Assembly (NCBI RefSeq): GCF_020831405.1
Contig: NZ_JAJHPU010000008.1
Span: 146,911 to 210,910 of the forward strand
DNA: 64,000 nucleotides
Source of the DNA: Pseudomonas oryzagri
GTDB lineage: Bacteria > Pseudomonadota > Gammaproteobacteria > Pseudomonadales > Pseudomonadaceae
Reading direction: 5' to 3'
In this document: one piece after another, positions 34,687 through 42,926 of the stretch
Position numbering within the stretch: position 1 is the stretch's first letter
How the letters are laid out: each line of letters starts with the position of its first letter
Made by a program: the position numbers and the translations under genes
The notes under the pieces: generated by a model
The model's database searches: none
What the model was told of the DNA's origin: nothing
The model's input: the letters and a program-made list of their open reading frames with translations, nothing else

Positions 34687-36027
34687 TCACAGCTCCGCGC
34701 GGCAGTCGCGCGCTTTGAGGCCCTTTTCCTTGGCATAGGCGGCCGACTTGGCCTCGATCAGCGGGCGCAGGGTCGGGCGGTCGGCCTGCACCCAGTCGGT
34801 CACCAGGTTCCACTTGGCGCCGTCCCACTGCTGCACGCGGGCGGCGCCGCCGCCCTCGTGGTCGGCGCAGCTCACCTGCAGCGGCTGCAGCAGGCCGGCG
34901 AAGCCGATTTCCTTGAGGCGTGCCTCGTCGACCTTGAGGTGCTCGAACGCCCAGCGCCCTTCCTCGCCGTTGAGCGGGCGGTTGCCGAAGTGCTGCTGGC
35001 CGGCGCGCAGCGCCTCGACCACGATGGCGGCGTTGATCAGGCCGATGTTGTAGTACACCTTGCCGAAGTAGCTGGGGTCCTTGAGGTCGCTCTTGCCCTT
35101 GTCGAGGATGTGCTCGCGCAGGCGCTTGTGGATCTCGAAGCCGTCGCCGCCGGGGAACGGCGCCAGCGCCTGGTAGCCCTTGGCGGCGTCGCCGGCCGGG
35201 ATCACGTCGGCCTCGGAGCCTGCCCACACGTCGCCGATGATGCGGTCGGCCGGGAAGCCGAAGCGCGCGGCGGTCTTCAGCGCCACCGGCGTCGATACGC
35301 CCCAGGTGCGCAGGAACACCCAGTCCGGCTTGAGCTGGCGCACCTGGCGCCACTGCACCGACTGCTCGTTGCCGGGATGGGCGACCGGGATCTGGATGTT
35401 CTCGAAGCCGTACTTCTGCGCCAGCAGTTCGATGGCCGCCTGGGTTTCCCGGCCGTAGGGCGAGTCGTGGTAGACGGTGGCAATCTTCTTGCCCTTGAGC
35501 TTGTCGAAGCCGCCCTCGCGCTCGGCGATGTAGTTGATGCCCACCGACGCCTGGCCGTAGTAGCTGAGCAGCAGCGGGAAGGCGTAGGGGAACACGCTGC
35601 CGTCGGTGGATTCGGTGCGCCCGCCGGCCGGGTCGATCAGCGGCAGCTTGTCCGCCGCGCCCTTCTCCATCAGCGCGTAGGACGCCGGGGTGCTGTGGGT
35701 GAGGAAGAACGCCACCGGCGCGCCGTCGCGGCCGTTCTTGTGGCGCTCGTAGCACTCGACGATGCGGTCGGTGCTCCACTCGGTCTCGCACTCCTCCCAG
35801 GCGATCTTCACGCCGTTGATGCCGCCTTCCACCTCGTTGACGTAGCGCAGGTAGTCGATGGTGCCGGCCCACCACGGGATGCCGCTGGAGGCGTAGGGGC
35901 CGACCCGGTAGGTGGCCAGCGGGATGAACTGCTCGTTGGCGGCGGCCTGGGCGAACGTGGGCAGGGCGCTGTACGCGCTCAGGGCAAGGACGGCGCCGGC
36001 GATGGCGCGTTGCAGGGATTTACGCAT
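34687..36027 (-). CDS. Liv-type ABC transporter, substrate-binding protein 1 (cluster 2)
   Basis: 446-aa secreted binding protein with a signal peptide ending near TFAQA-A. It is closely related to the next gene upstream (36076-37416) over its whole length and more distantly to 13547-14872. Shared landmarks are PLATYRVGPYASSGIPWWAG, WEECETEWSTDRIVECYERHK and a final VSCADHEGGGAARVQQWDGAKW. Conserved cysteines suggest a disulfide-stabilised fold. Differences in VAFFLTHSTPASY versus the paralogue lie near the likely ligand cleft, suggesting a different ligand range (inference). Confidence 0.85.
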   Translation of the reverse strand: MRKSLQRAIAGAVLALSAYSALPTFAQAAANEQFIPLATYRVGPYASSGIPWWAGTIDYLRYVNEVEGGINGVKIAWEECETEWSTDRIVECYERHKNGRDGAPVAFFLTHSTPASYALMEKGAADKLPLIDPAGGRTESTDGSVFPYAFPLLLSYYGQASVGINYIAEREGGFDKLKGKKIATVYHDSPYGRETQAAIELLAQKYGFENIQIPVAHPGNEQSVQWRQVRQLKPDWVFLRTWGVSTPVALKTAARFGFPADRIIGDVWAGSEADVIPAGDAAKGYQALAPFPGGDGFEIHKRLREHILDKGKSDLKDPSYFGKVYYNIGLINAAIVVEALRAGQQHFGNRPLNGEEGRWAFEHLKVDEARLKEIGFAGLLQPLQVSCADHEGGGAARVQQWDGAKWNLVTDWVQADRPTLRPLIEAKSAAYAKEKGLKARDCRAEL

Positions 36028-36075
36028 GGTGATGATTTTCCGGAAGTCGATTCAGAGGGCGTTGGCTACGGCAAC

Positions 36076-37416
36076 TCACTGCTCAGCGCGGCAATCGCGC
36101 GGCGTGATGCCCTTTTCCTGGGCGTAGGCGGCCGACTTGGCCTCGATCAGCGGGCGCAGGGTCTGGCGGTCGGCCGTCACCCAGTCGGTCAGCAGGTTCC
36201 ATTTCGCGCCGTCCCACTGCTGCACCTTGGCCGCGCCGCCGCCCTCGTGGTCGGAGCAGGACAGCGCGAGCGGCTGCATCAGCCCGGCGAAGCCGATGGC
36301 CTTCAAGCGCGCCTCGTCGATGTTCAGATGCTCCAGGCCCCAGCGGCCTTCGTCGCCGCTGAGCGGGCGCTGGCCGAACTTGGCCTGCCCGGCGCGGATC
36401 GCCTCGACGGCGATGGCCGCGTTGACCAGCCCGGAGTTGTAGTAGACGCTGCCGAAGCTTTTCGGGTCCTTGAGGTCGCTCTTGCCCTTGTCGAGGATGT
36501 GTTCCTTGATCTTGCGGTGGATCTCGAAGTCGGCGCCGCCCGGATAGGGGGTGAGCGCCAGGTAGCCCTTGCCGGCCTCGCCGGTGGGCAGCACGTCCTC
36601 GTCGGAGCTGGCCCAGATGTCGCCGACGATGTGGTCGACCGGGAAGCCGAAGCGCGCCGCGGTCTTGATCGCCACCGGGGTCGACACCCCCCAGGTGCGC
36701 AGGAACACCCAGTCCGGCTTGGCCTGGCGCACCTGGCGCCACTGCGCGGACTGCTCGTTGCCCGGGTCGGCCACCGGGATCTGGATGTTCTCGAAGCCGT
36801 ACTTCTCGGCGAGCAGCGCCAGCGGGCCCTGGGTTTCCCGGCCGTAGGCCGAATCGTGGTAGACGGTGGCGATCTTCTTGCCCTTGAGCTTGTCGAAGCC
36901 GCCCTCGCGCTCGGCGATATAGTTCACCACCGCCGATGCCTCGCTGTAGAAGGTCAGCATCACCGGGAAGTTGTAGGGGAACACGCTGCCGTCGGTGGCC
37001 TCGGTGCGCCCGTAGCCCAAGGTGATCAGCGGGATCCTGTCGGCGGCTGCCTTGTCGGAGAGCGCGTAGGCGGCCGGGGCGCCGTTGGGGTGGTAGAGCG
37101 CCACCGGCGCGCCGTTGAGGCCGTTCTTGAAGCGCTCGTAGCACTCGATGCCCTTCTCCGCCGTCCACTCGGTCTCGCACTCCTGCCAGACCAGCTTGAC
37201 GCCGTTGATGCCGCCCTCCACCTCGTTGATGTAGCGCAGGTAGTCGATCATCCCGGCCCACACCGGGATGCCGCTGGAGGCGTAGGCGCCGACCCGATAG
37301 GTCGCCAGCGGGAAGAACTGTTCGTTGGCGGCGGCCTGGGCCGTCACCGGCAGGCTGCTGTAGACACCGAACGCGAGGACCGCGCCGGCGATGGAGCGTC
37401 GCAAGGATTTACCCAT
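36076..37416 (-). CDS. Liv-type ABC transporter, substrate-binding protein 2 (cluster 2)
   Basis: 446-aa secreted binding protein, tandem paralogue of 34687-36027, with signal peptide ending near TAQA-A. Landmarks are PLATYRVGAYASSGIPVWAG, WQECETEWTAEKGIECYERFK and LSCSDHEGGGAAKVQQWDGAKW. The start at 37416 is chosen because it gives the same 446-aa length and N-terminus type (MGKSLRRSIAGA versus MRKSLQRAIAGA) as the paralogue; a GTG four codons earlier is possible. Two binding proteins for one permease pair usually widen substrate range. Confidence 0.85.
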   Translation of the reverse strand: MGKSLRRSIAGAVLAFGVYSSLPVTAQAAANEQFFPLATYRVGAYASSGIPVWAGMIDYLRYINEVEGGINGVKLVWQECETEWTAEKGIECYERFKNGLNGAPVALYHPNGAPAAYALSDKAAADRIPLITLGYGRTEATDGSVFPYNFPVMLTFYSEASAVVNYIAEREGGFDKLKGKKIATVYHDSAYGRETQGPLALLAEKYGFENIQIPVADPGNEQSAQWRQVRQAKPDWVFLRTWGVSTPVAIKTAARFGFPVDHIVGDIWASSDEDVLPTGEAGKGYLALTPYPGGADFEIHRKIKEHILDKGKSDLKDPKSFGSVYYNSGLVNAAIAVEAIRAGQAKFGQRPLSGDEGRWGLEHLNIDEARLKAIGFAGLMQPLALSCSDHEGGGAAKVQQWDGAKWNLLTDWVTADRQTLRPLIEAKSAAYAQEKGITPRDCRAEQ

Positions 37417-37497
37417 TTCTCTTTTCACTTCTGATGGTCGGTTTTGAGGGTGTTCTCCTGTCCCGTGGTCGGGTCGAGGTGGATCGGAAGTCGTTGC

Positions 37498-38562
37498 TCA
37501 GAATCTCAGCGGCCAGATCGCCAGGCGCTCGCGCAGGTTGCTCAGCAGGCGGATCAGCCCCTCCGGCTCCTTGACCAGGAACCAGATGATCAGCACGCCG
37601 AAGATGATCTTCTGCAGGTTCTGCAACTGGCCGGCGTCGACGTTGCCGCCCAGCAGCCACTGCCCGGCCTGGTTGAGCAGCAGCGGCAGCAGGCTGATGA
37701 AGGCGGCGCCGACGAAGTTGCCGGCGATGCTGCCCATGCCGCCGATGATGATGATGAACAGGATCTGGAACGAGCGGTTGATGTCGAAGCTGCCGGCGCT
37801 GGCGGTGCCCAGGTAGGCGAAGGCCCACAGCGCGCCGGCTACTCCTAAGTAGAACGAGCTGACGGCAAAGGCCAGGCGCTTGTAGCGATCGACCGGGATG
37901 CCGATCACCGCGGCGGCGGTGTCCATGTCGCGGATCGCCATCCAGTTGCGGCCGATCTGGCTGCGCACCAGGTTGACCGCCACCCAGGTCAGCAGCACCA
38001 CGCTGCCCAGCACCAGCAGGTAGCGACCGAGCGGGCTGTGCAGGTCGTGGCCGAGCAGCTCCAGGCGCGGCGCGCTGATGGTCCCCGAGGAGGCGTAGTT
38101 GTAGAACCAAGGGAACTTGGTGAACACCCATTCGAGGAAGAACTGCGCCGCCAGCGTGGTGACCATCAGGTAGAAACCCTTGATACGGTTGCTGGGGATG
38201 CCGAACAGGAAGCCGACGCCGGCGGCGATCAGCCCGCCGCCGACCAGCGCCAGCGGCAAGGGCAGGCCCGGCACGCGCAGCAGCAGGCCGTAGGTGGCGA
38301 AGGCGCCGACCGCCATGAAGCCGGCGGCGCCCACCGAGGTCTGCCCGGTGTAGCCGGTCAAGAGGTTCAGCCCCAGCCCGGCCAGCGACAGCACCAGGAA
38401 CGGGATGAGGATAGCGTTGAGCCAGTAGTCGTTGCCCAGCCAGGGCACCAGGCCGAAGGCGACCGCCAGCAGGGCCAAGAGGCCCCAGGGCAGGCGGCGA
38501 CGCAGCAGTTCGACCGGGGCGCTGTCGTGGGCGGCGGGAAGGCTGTGGGATAGCGTGGTCAT
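37498..38562 (-). CDS. Liv-type ABC transporter, permease LivM-like (cluster 2)
   Basis: 354-aa permease, close paralogue of 14951-16018: VPWLGNDYWLNAILIPFLVLSL, LNLLTGYTGQTSVGAAGFMAVGAF, IGRNWMAIRDMDTAAAVIGI and the shared ending RERLAIWPLRF. About nine hydrophobic segments. The stop lies 4 bases before the upstream LivH stop region, so the genes are tightly packed. Confidence 0.88.
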   Translation of the reverse strand: MTTLSHSLPAAHDSAPVELLRRRLPWGLLALLAVAFGLVPWLGNDYWLNAILIPFLVLSLAGLGLNLLTGYTGQTSVGAAGFMAVGAFATYGLLLRVPGLPLPLALVGGGLIAAGVGFLFGIPSNRIKGFYLMVTTLAAQFFLEWVFTKFPWFYNYASSGTISAPRLELLGHDLHSPLGRYLLVLGSVVLLTWVAVNLVRSQIGRNWMAIRDMDTAAAVIGIPVDRYKRLAFAVSSFYLGVAGALWAFAYLGTASAGSFDINRSFQILFIIIIGGMGSIAGNFVGAAFISLLPLLLNQAGQWLLGGNVDAGQLQNLQKIIFGVLIIWFLVKEPEGLIRLLSNLRERLAIWPLRF

Positions 38563-38566
38563 GGCG

Positions 38567-39448
38567 TCATACCCGTTCGATGGCGCGCTCGCCGAACAGG
38601 CCGGCGGGGCGGATGTAGAGGAAGACCAGGGCCAGCACGTAGGCGAACCAGGGGGTGATGCCGCCGCCGATGTGCGCGCCGATGTAGACCTCGGCGAGGT
38701 TCTCCGCGGCGCCGACGATCAGCCCGCCGACGATGGCGCCGCCGATCGAGGTGAAGCCGCCGATGATCAGCACCGGCAGCGCCTTGAGCACCACCAGGGA
38801 CAGCGAGAACTGCACGCCCTGGCGCGCGCCCCACAGGAGGCCGGCGACCAGGCCAACGATGCCGGCCACCGCCCAGACGATCTGCCAGATCCGGTTGAGG
38901 TTGATGCCGATGGACAGCGCGGCGCGGGTGTCGTCGGCCACCGCGCGCAGCGACACGCCGATCCGCGTGCTGTTGAACAGCAGCGCCAGCACCGCCACCA
39001 GCAGCGCCGCGGTCGCCGCCGCCACCAGGTCGAACTGGCTGACCATCACCTCGCCGAGAAACACCGGCACGTCGTCGATGCCCAGGTCCAGCGCGCGCAC
39101 CTGGGCGCCCATCAGGCCCTGGGCCAGGCCCTCGATGACGAATGACAGGCCGAGGGTGGCCATGAACAGGGTGATCTGCGAGCGGTTGACCAGCGGGCGC
39201 AGCACGGTGCGCTCGATGACGATGGCGCCGATGGCCATCACCACCACGGTGAGCAGCAGGGCCAGGGCGAACGGCAGGCCCTGCTCCTGCAGGCTGACGA
39301 AGGTCAGCGCAGCGAACAGCAGCATGGCGCCCTGGGCGAAGTTGAACACGCCGCTGGCCTTGTAGATCAGCACGAAGCCGATCGCCACCAGCGAGTACAT
39401 GGTGCCGGCGAGCAGGCCGCCGAGCAGGGTTTCCAGGAAGAAGGTCAT
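38567..39448 (-). CDS. Liv-type ABC transporter, permease LivH-like (cluster 2)
   Basis: 293-aa permease matching 16175-17056 in length and motifs: GTMYSLVAIGFVLIYKASGV, NFAQGAMLLFAALTFVSL, SLRAVADDTRAALSIGI and LPVLIIGGFTSIGGAIVGG. It is encoded 9 bases after the LivG gene. Membrane partner of the LivM-like permease. Confidence 0.88.
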   Translation of the reverse strand: MTFFLETLLGGLLAGTMYSLVAIGFVLIYKASGVFNFAQGAMLLFAALTFVSLQEQGLPFALALLLTVVVMAIGAIVIERTVLRPLVNRSQITLFMATLGLSFVIEGLAQGLMGAQVRALDLGIDDVPVFLGEVMVSQFDLVAAATAALLVAVLALLFNSTRIGVSLRAVADDTRAALSIGINLNRIWQIVWAVAGIVGLVAGLLWGARQGVQFSLSLVVLKALPVLIIGGFTSIGGAIVGGLIVGAAENLAEVYIGAHIGGGITPWFAYVLALVFLYIRPAGLFGERAIERV

Positions 39449-39457
39449 GGCTCGTCC

Positions 39458-40234
39458 TTAATGCACCGTGCCGAGATAGGCGGCGATCACCTCTGGGTTG
39501 GCCTGCACCTCGGCCGGCGTGCCGTCGCCGACCTTGCGGCCGTAGTCGAGCACCACCACGTGGCCGGACAGGCCCATCACCACCTGGATGTCGTGCTCGA
39601 TCAGCACCACCGTGGTGCCCAGGTCGCGGTTGACGTCGGCGATGAAGCGGCTCATCTCCTGCTTCTCGGCGGCGTTCATCCCGGCCATCGGCTCGTCGAG
39701 CAGCAGCAGGCGGGGTCCTGCGATCAGCGCACGGCCCAGCTCGACGCGCTTCTGCAGGCCGTAGGCCAGGCTGCCCACCGCCACGTCGCGCCAGGGCTGC
39801 AGTTCGAGGAATTCGAGGATGCCCTCGGCCTGCTCGCGAAACTGGCGCGCCTCGCGGCGCGCGCCCGGCAGGCCGAGGGACTGGGCCAGGAAGCCGCTCT
39901 GCGCGTGCCGCGACAGGCCGGTGAGCAGGTTGTCGATCACGCTCATCTTCTTGAACAGCGCGTTGTTCTGGAACGTGCGGCCGATGCCGCGGCGCGCCGC
40001 CTCCAGCGGCTGGATGCGCTGGAAATGCTCGGCCTCGAACACCACCTCGCCGGCGTCCGGGCGGTACACGCCGTTGAGGATGTTGAGCAGCGAGCTCTTG
40101 CCGGCGCCGTTGGGGCCGATCAGCGCGCAGATCTCGCCGCGGCGCACCGCGAACGACAACGCGTCGATGGCCTTGACGCCCTTGAACGACAGGGAGATGT
40201 CGCGCACCTCCAGAATGTTCTCGGCAATGCTCAT
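39458..40234 (-). CDS. Liv-type ABC transporter, ATPase LivG-like (cluster 2)
   Basis: 258-aa ATPase with Walker A GPNGAGKS, Q-loop GRTFQNNALF, the same unusual signature LAYGLQKRVELGRAL as the cluster 1 copy, and Walker B LLLLDEPMAGMN. Its ATG overlaps the stop of the synthetase-like gene as ATGA, so synthetase-like protein and ATPase are translationally coupled. Confidence 0.88.
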   Translation of the reverse strand: MSIAENILEVRDISLSFKGVKAIDALSFAVRRGEICALIGPNGAGKSSLLNILNGVYRPDAGEVVFEAEHFQRIQPLEAARRGIGRTFQNNALFKKMSVIDNLLTGLSRHAQSGFLAQSLGLPGARREARQFREQAEGILEFLELQPWRDVAVGSLAYGLQKRVELGRALIAGPRLLLLDEPMAGMNAAEKQEMSRFIADVNRDLGTTVVLIEHDIQVVMGLSGHVVVLDYGRKVGDGTPAEVQANPEVIAAYLGTVH

Positions 40235-41193
40235 GCGGCCTGCTCCCGGTATTCGCGGATCCAGGCATGGCTGACGCCCGGCGCCGCCTGCGCCTGCGGC
40301 GCGCTGCGCAGGATGGTCTGCAGGCGCGGGAAGCCGAGCAGCTCGCGCACCCGCGCCTTGATCAGCCGGCGCACGCCATGGCGGGCGTCGGTCAGCGTCC
40401 AGTCGCACAACCGGCGCCGCCAGCTGCCGGGCGGCGCCAGACGCTGCTCGATCTCGTCGGCCAGCGCCTGCAGGCGCGGCGGCGACAGCAGCAGGGCGAT
40501 GGGCGCGATGTCGCGGCGGTCGCGCGCCGCCGACTCGCTGTTTTCCGGGAAGGCGAAGCTCTCGCCGTTGCCCAGCCAGTGCTTGAGCAGCAGTTCCAGG
40601 CCGCCCTCCCACTCGCTGCCCTCCTCGCTCCATACCGCGCCGGTGCGCCGCGCCGCCCGCCAGGACTGGTGCAGCGGCTCGCCGGCCTCGCTCGCCAGCT
40701 CGGCCAGCGGCAGCACGCGCACCCGGCCGTTGTGGCGCGCCGCCGACTGGGCGGACAGCACCAGCAGCGGGCGCGGCAGCTCGGCGCCGGCCGCCAGCCA
40801 CTGCGATACGCCCTCGCGGCTCTGCACGTAGGCGTGGCTCGGCTGGCTGCGCAGCAGCAGGCGGCGCAGCTCCTCGCCGCTCGCCTGCCGCGACACGCCG
40901 AACGCCTGGCCGCCGGCGGCGCGCGCGGCCAGGGCGAGGAGGATCAGGGTCGGCTCGAAGGCGCCGCTGAGCGCCAGCCGCGAGCCGGGACCGAAGCCCT
41001 GCTGCTGCAGGGCGGAAGCCAGCTGCACCACCTCGCGCAGCACGTCGACCCAGCGCCAGGCCTTCCAGCGCCCGCGCCGCTTGTGGCGCAGGGCGATCTG
41101 CAGCGGGCGGCTGGCGGACCAGTGCTTGAGCTGGTTGAGGGCGTTTTCCGGCAGGGCGTCGAGCACCGGCGGATTGAGTTCGTGCACGCTCAT
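40231..41193 (-). CDS. Degenerate acyl-CoA-synthetase-like protein (cluster 2)
   Basis: 320-aa homologue of 18093-19250, even shorter. Shared stretches are AWRWVDVLREVVQLASALQQQG near the N-terminus, FAFPENSESAARDRRDIAP, PPGSWRRRLCDWTL and RELLGFPRLQTIL. There is no TSGTTGxPK-type phosphate loop (VWSEEGSEWEGG stands there), no YGxTE motif and no C-terminal domain. It should not form acyl-adenylates. Its coupling to the LivG ATPase by a 4-base overlap, and the same gene order in cluster 1, argue that it is kept for a transport-linked role such as substrate binding or ATPase regulation (inference). Confidence 0.75.
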   Translation of the reverse strand: MSVHELNPPVLDALPENALNQLKHWSASRPLQIALRHKRRGRWKAWRWVDVLREVVQLASALQQQGFGPGSRLALSGAFEPTLILLALAARAAGGQAFGVSRQASGEELRRLLLRSQPSHAYVQSREGVSQWLAAGAELPRPLLVLSAQSAARHNGRVRVLPLAELASEAGEPLHQSWRAARRTGAVWSEEGSEWEGGLELLLKHWLGNGESFAFPENSESAARDRRDIAPIALLLSPPRLQALADEIEQRLAPPGSWRRRLCDWTLTDARHGVRRLIKARVRELLGFPRLQTILRSAPQAQAAPGVSHAWIREYREQAA

Positions 41194-41242
41194 GGCATTC
41201 TCCCGGCGGGCTCTGCGGCCCGCCTCCAGGGTGGGTGACGGA

Positions 41243-42652
41243 TCAGGCGATGGCCGCTTCCGTGTCGGTCTGCCGGGCCTTCAGCGCGGCCAGATCGCGG
41301 TAGCCGGCGGCCGGATGGCTCTCCGGCAGACGCGGGCCGGCGCCGAACAGCTTGTCGCGCAGGGTGCCCGGGGCGTATTCGGTCTTGAACGCGCCGCGCC
41401 GCTGCAGCTCGGGGATCAGCAGATCGACCACATCGACGAAGGTTTCGTGGGTCACCGCGTAGGTCAGGTTGAAGCCGTCCACGTCGGTTTCCTCGACCCA
41501 GGCCTGCAGCTCGTCGGCCACGGTCTGCGCGCTGCCGACGTGCAGCGGGCCGAAGCCGCCGATGCCGACCCAGTCGGCCAGCTCCTTGACCGTCCAGGTC
41601 TTGTTCGGGTCGGCGGTGGAGAACGCCTCGACCGCCGACTGGATGGCGTTGGTGTGGATGTGCTTGAGCACCTGGTCGGGCTGGTACTCGCCGAAGTCGA
41701 TGCCGGTCCAGCCGGAGATCAGCGCCAGCGCACCCTCGTAGCTGACGTACTGGCGGTAGTCGTCGTACTTGGCCTGCGCGGCGGCGTCGGTTTCGCCGAC
41801 GATCACCGTCTGCATGTTGAAGATCAGCACCTTGCGCGGATCGCGGCCGGCCTCGGCGGCGCGCCGGCGGATATCGGCGACGGTCTTCTTGAGGATGGTC
41901 TTCGACGGCGCGGCGACGAACACGCACTCGGCGTGCTCGGCGGCGAACTGCTTGCCGCGGCTGGAGGCGCCGGCCTGGTAGAGCACCGGGGTGCGCTGCG
42001 GCGACGGCTCGCAGAGGTGGATGCCGGGCACCTGGAAGTGCTGGCCGACGTGCTCGATCTCGTGGACCTTGGCCGGGTCGGTGAACAGGCGGCGCTCGCG
42101 GTCGCGCACCACCGCATCCTCCTCCCAGCTGCCCTCGAACAGCTTGTAGAGCACCTCCAGGTACTCGTCGGCGTAGTCGTAGCGCGCGTCGTGGTCGCTC
42201 AGCGCCTTCTGGCCGAGGTTGCGCGCGCCGCTGTCGAGGTAGGAGGTGACGATGTTCCAGCCGATGCGCCCCTTGGTCAGGTGGTCGAGGGTGGAGAGGC
42301 GGCGGGCGAACGGGTACGGGTGCTCGAAGGACAGCGAGGCGGTCAGGCCGAAACCGAGGTGCTCGGTGACCAGCGCCATCGGGGTGATCAGCGCCAGCGG
42401 ATCGTTGACCGGCACCTGGGTGGACTGGCGGATCGCCGCCTCGCCGTTGCCGTTGAGCACGTCGTAGATGCCGATCACGTCGGCGATGAAAATGCCGTCG
42501 AACTTGCCGCGCTCGAGCAGCTTGGCCAGCTCGGTCCAGTATTCGAGGTCCTTGTACTGCCAGGCGCGGTCGCGCGGGTGCGCCCACAGCCCGGGGGACT
42601 GGTGGCCGACGCAATTCATCTCGAAGGCGTTGAGGCGGATTTCGCGGGGCAT
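41243..42652 (-). CDS. FMN-dependent monooxygenase, NtaA/SnaA/DszA type (LLM class)
   Basis: 469-aa luciferase-like monooxygenase of the NtaA/SnaA/DszA/DmoA family: WTELAKLLERGKFDGIFIADVIG, FSTLDHLTKGRIGWNIVTSY-like region (RLSTLDHLTKGRIGWNIV), VLYQAGASSRGKQFAAEHAE and FGPLHVGSAQTVADELQ. Members use FMNH2 and O2; DszA cleaves sulfones and DmoA dimethylsulfide, others attack aminocarboxylates. It leads cluster 2 and has its own sigma-54 promoter, so an organosulfur substrate is favoured. No reductase is adjacent, so SfnE/SfnF may supply FMNH2. AAGGAGA precedes the ATG at 42652. Confidence 0.85.
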   Translation of the reverse strand: MPREIRLNAFEMNCVGHQSPGLWAHPRDRAWQYKDLEYWTELAKLLERGKFDGIFIADVIGIYDVLNGNGEAAIRQSTQVPVNDPLALITPMALVTEHLGFGLTASLSFEHPYPFARRLSTLDHLTKGRIGWNIVTSYLDSGARNLGQKALSDHDARYDYADEYLEVLYKLFEGSWEEDAVVRDRERRLFTDPAKVHEIEHVGQHFQVPGIHLCEPSPQRTPVLYQAGASSRGKQFAAEHAECVFVAAPSKTILKKTVADIRRRAAEAGRDPRKVLIFNMQTVIVGETDAAAQAKYDDYRQYVSYEGALALISGWTGIDFGEYQPDQVLKHIHTNAIQSAVEAFSTADPNKTWTVKELADWVGIGGFGPLHVGSAQTVADELQAWVEETDVDGFNLTYAVTHETFVDVVDLLIPELQRRGAFKTEYAPGTLRDKLFGAGPRLPESHPAAGYRDLAALKARQTDTEAAIA

Positions 42653-42718
42653 GGGGTTCTCCTTGAACACTCTGAACGGATGGCCCGGGCCACGGGGCCG
42701 GGCGCCTTCCTTCTCTAG

Positions 42719-42734
42719 AGCAGGACCCGTGCCA
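42719..42734 (-). promoter_or_regulatory. Sigma-54 promoter of the cluster 2 operon
   Basis: Minus-strand TGGCACGGGTCCTGCT has GG and GC 10 bases apart. An AT-rich block (42745-42770) lies directly upstream, like those at sfnFG and sfnB. Confidence 0.78.
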
Positions 42735-42817
42735 AGGATTAATTTCCTTTAAATTCAGTAGCTTGCGATTAATTTGTGAAGCTGGGGAGTGCCCCGGAAA
42801 CGCCACCCTGCTGATCG

Positions 42818-42837
42818 ACTGTCGCCGGGGCAACAGT
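42818..42837. promoter_or_regulatory. Upstream activator site for cluster 2 (probable SfnR site)
   Basis: ACTGTCGCCGGGGCAACAGT has one change in the left arm. There are 83 bp between it and the -24 box. Confidence 0.7.
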
Positions 42838-42869
42838 TGCCGGAGCAGCTTTTTTGGCCCGGAAAAGCA

Positions 42870-42904
42870 CGAGGCCGACGACGCGGTTGCGTTCGTCGGC
42901 CTCG
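42870..42904 (-). terminator. Rho-independent terminator after the OprD-type porin gene
   Basis: Twelve-bp arms CGAGGCCGACGA/TCGTCGGCCTCG around an 11-base loop; read on the minus strand it is followed by TGCTTTT. Confidence 0.75.
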
Positions 42905-42926
42905 GTCGCGGGGCTTTGCAGTGGGA

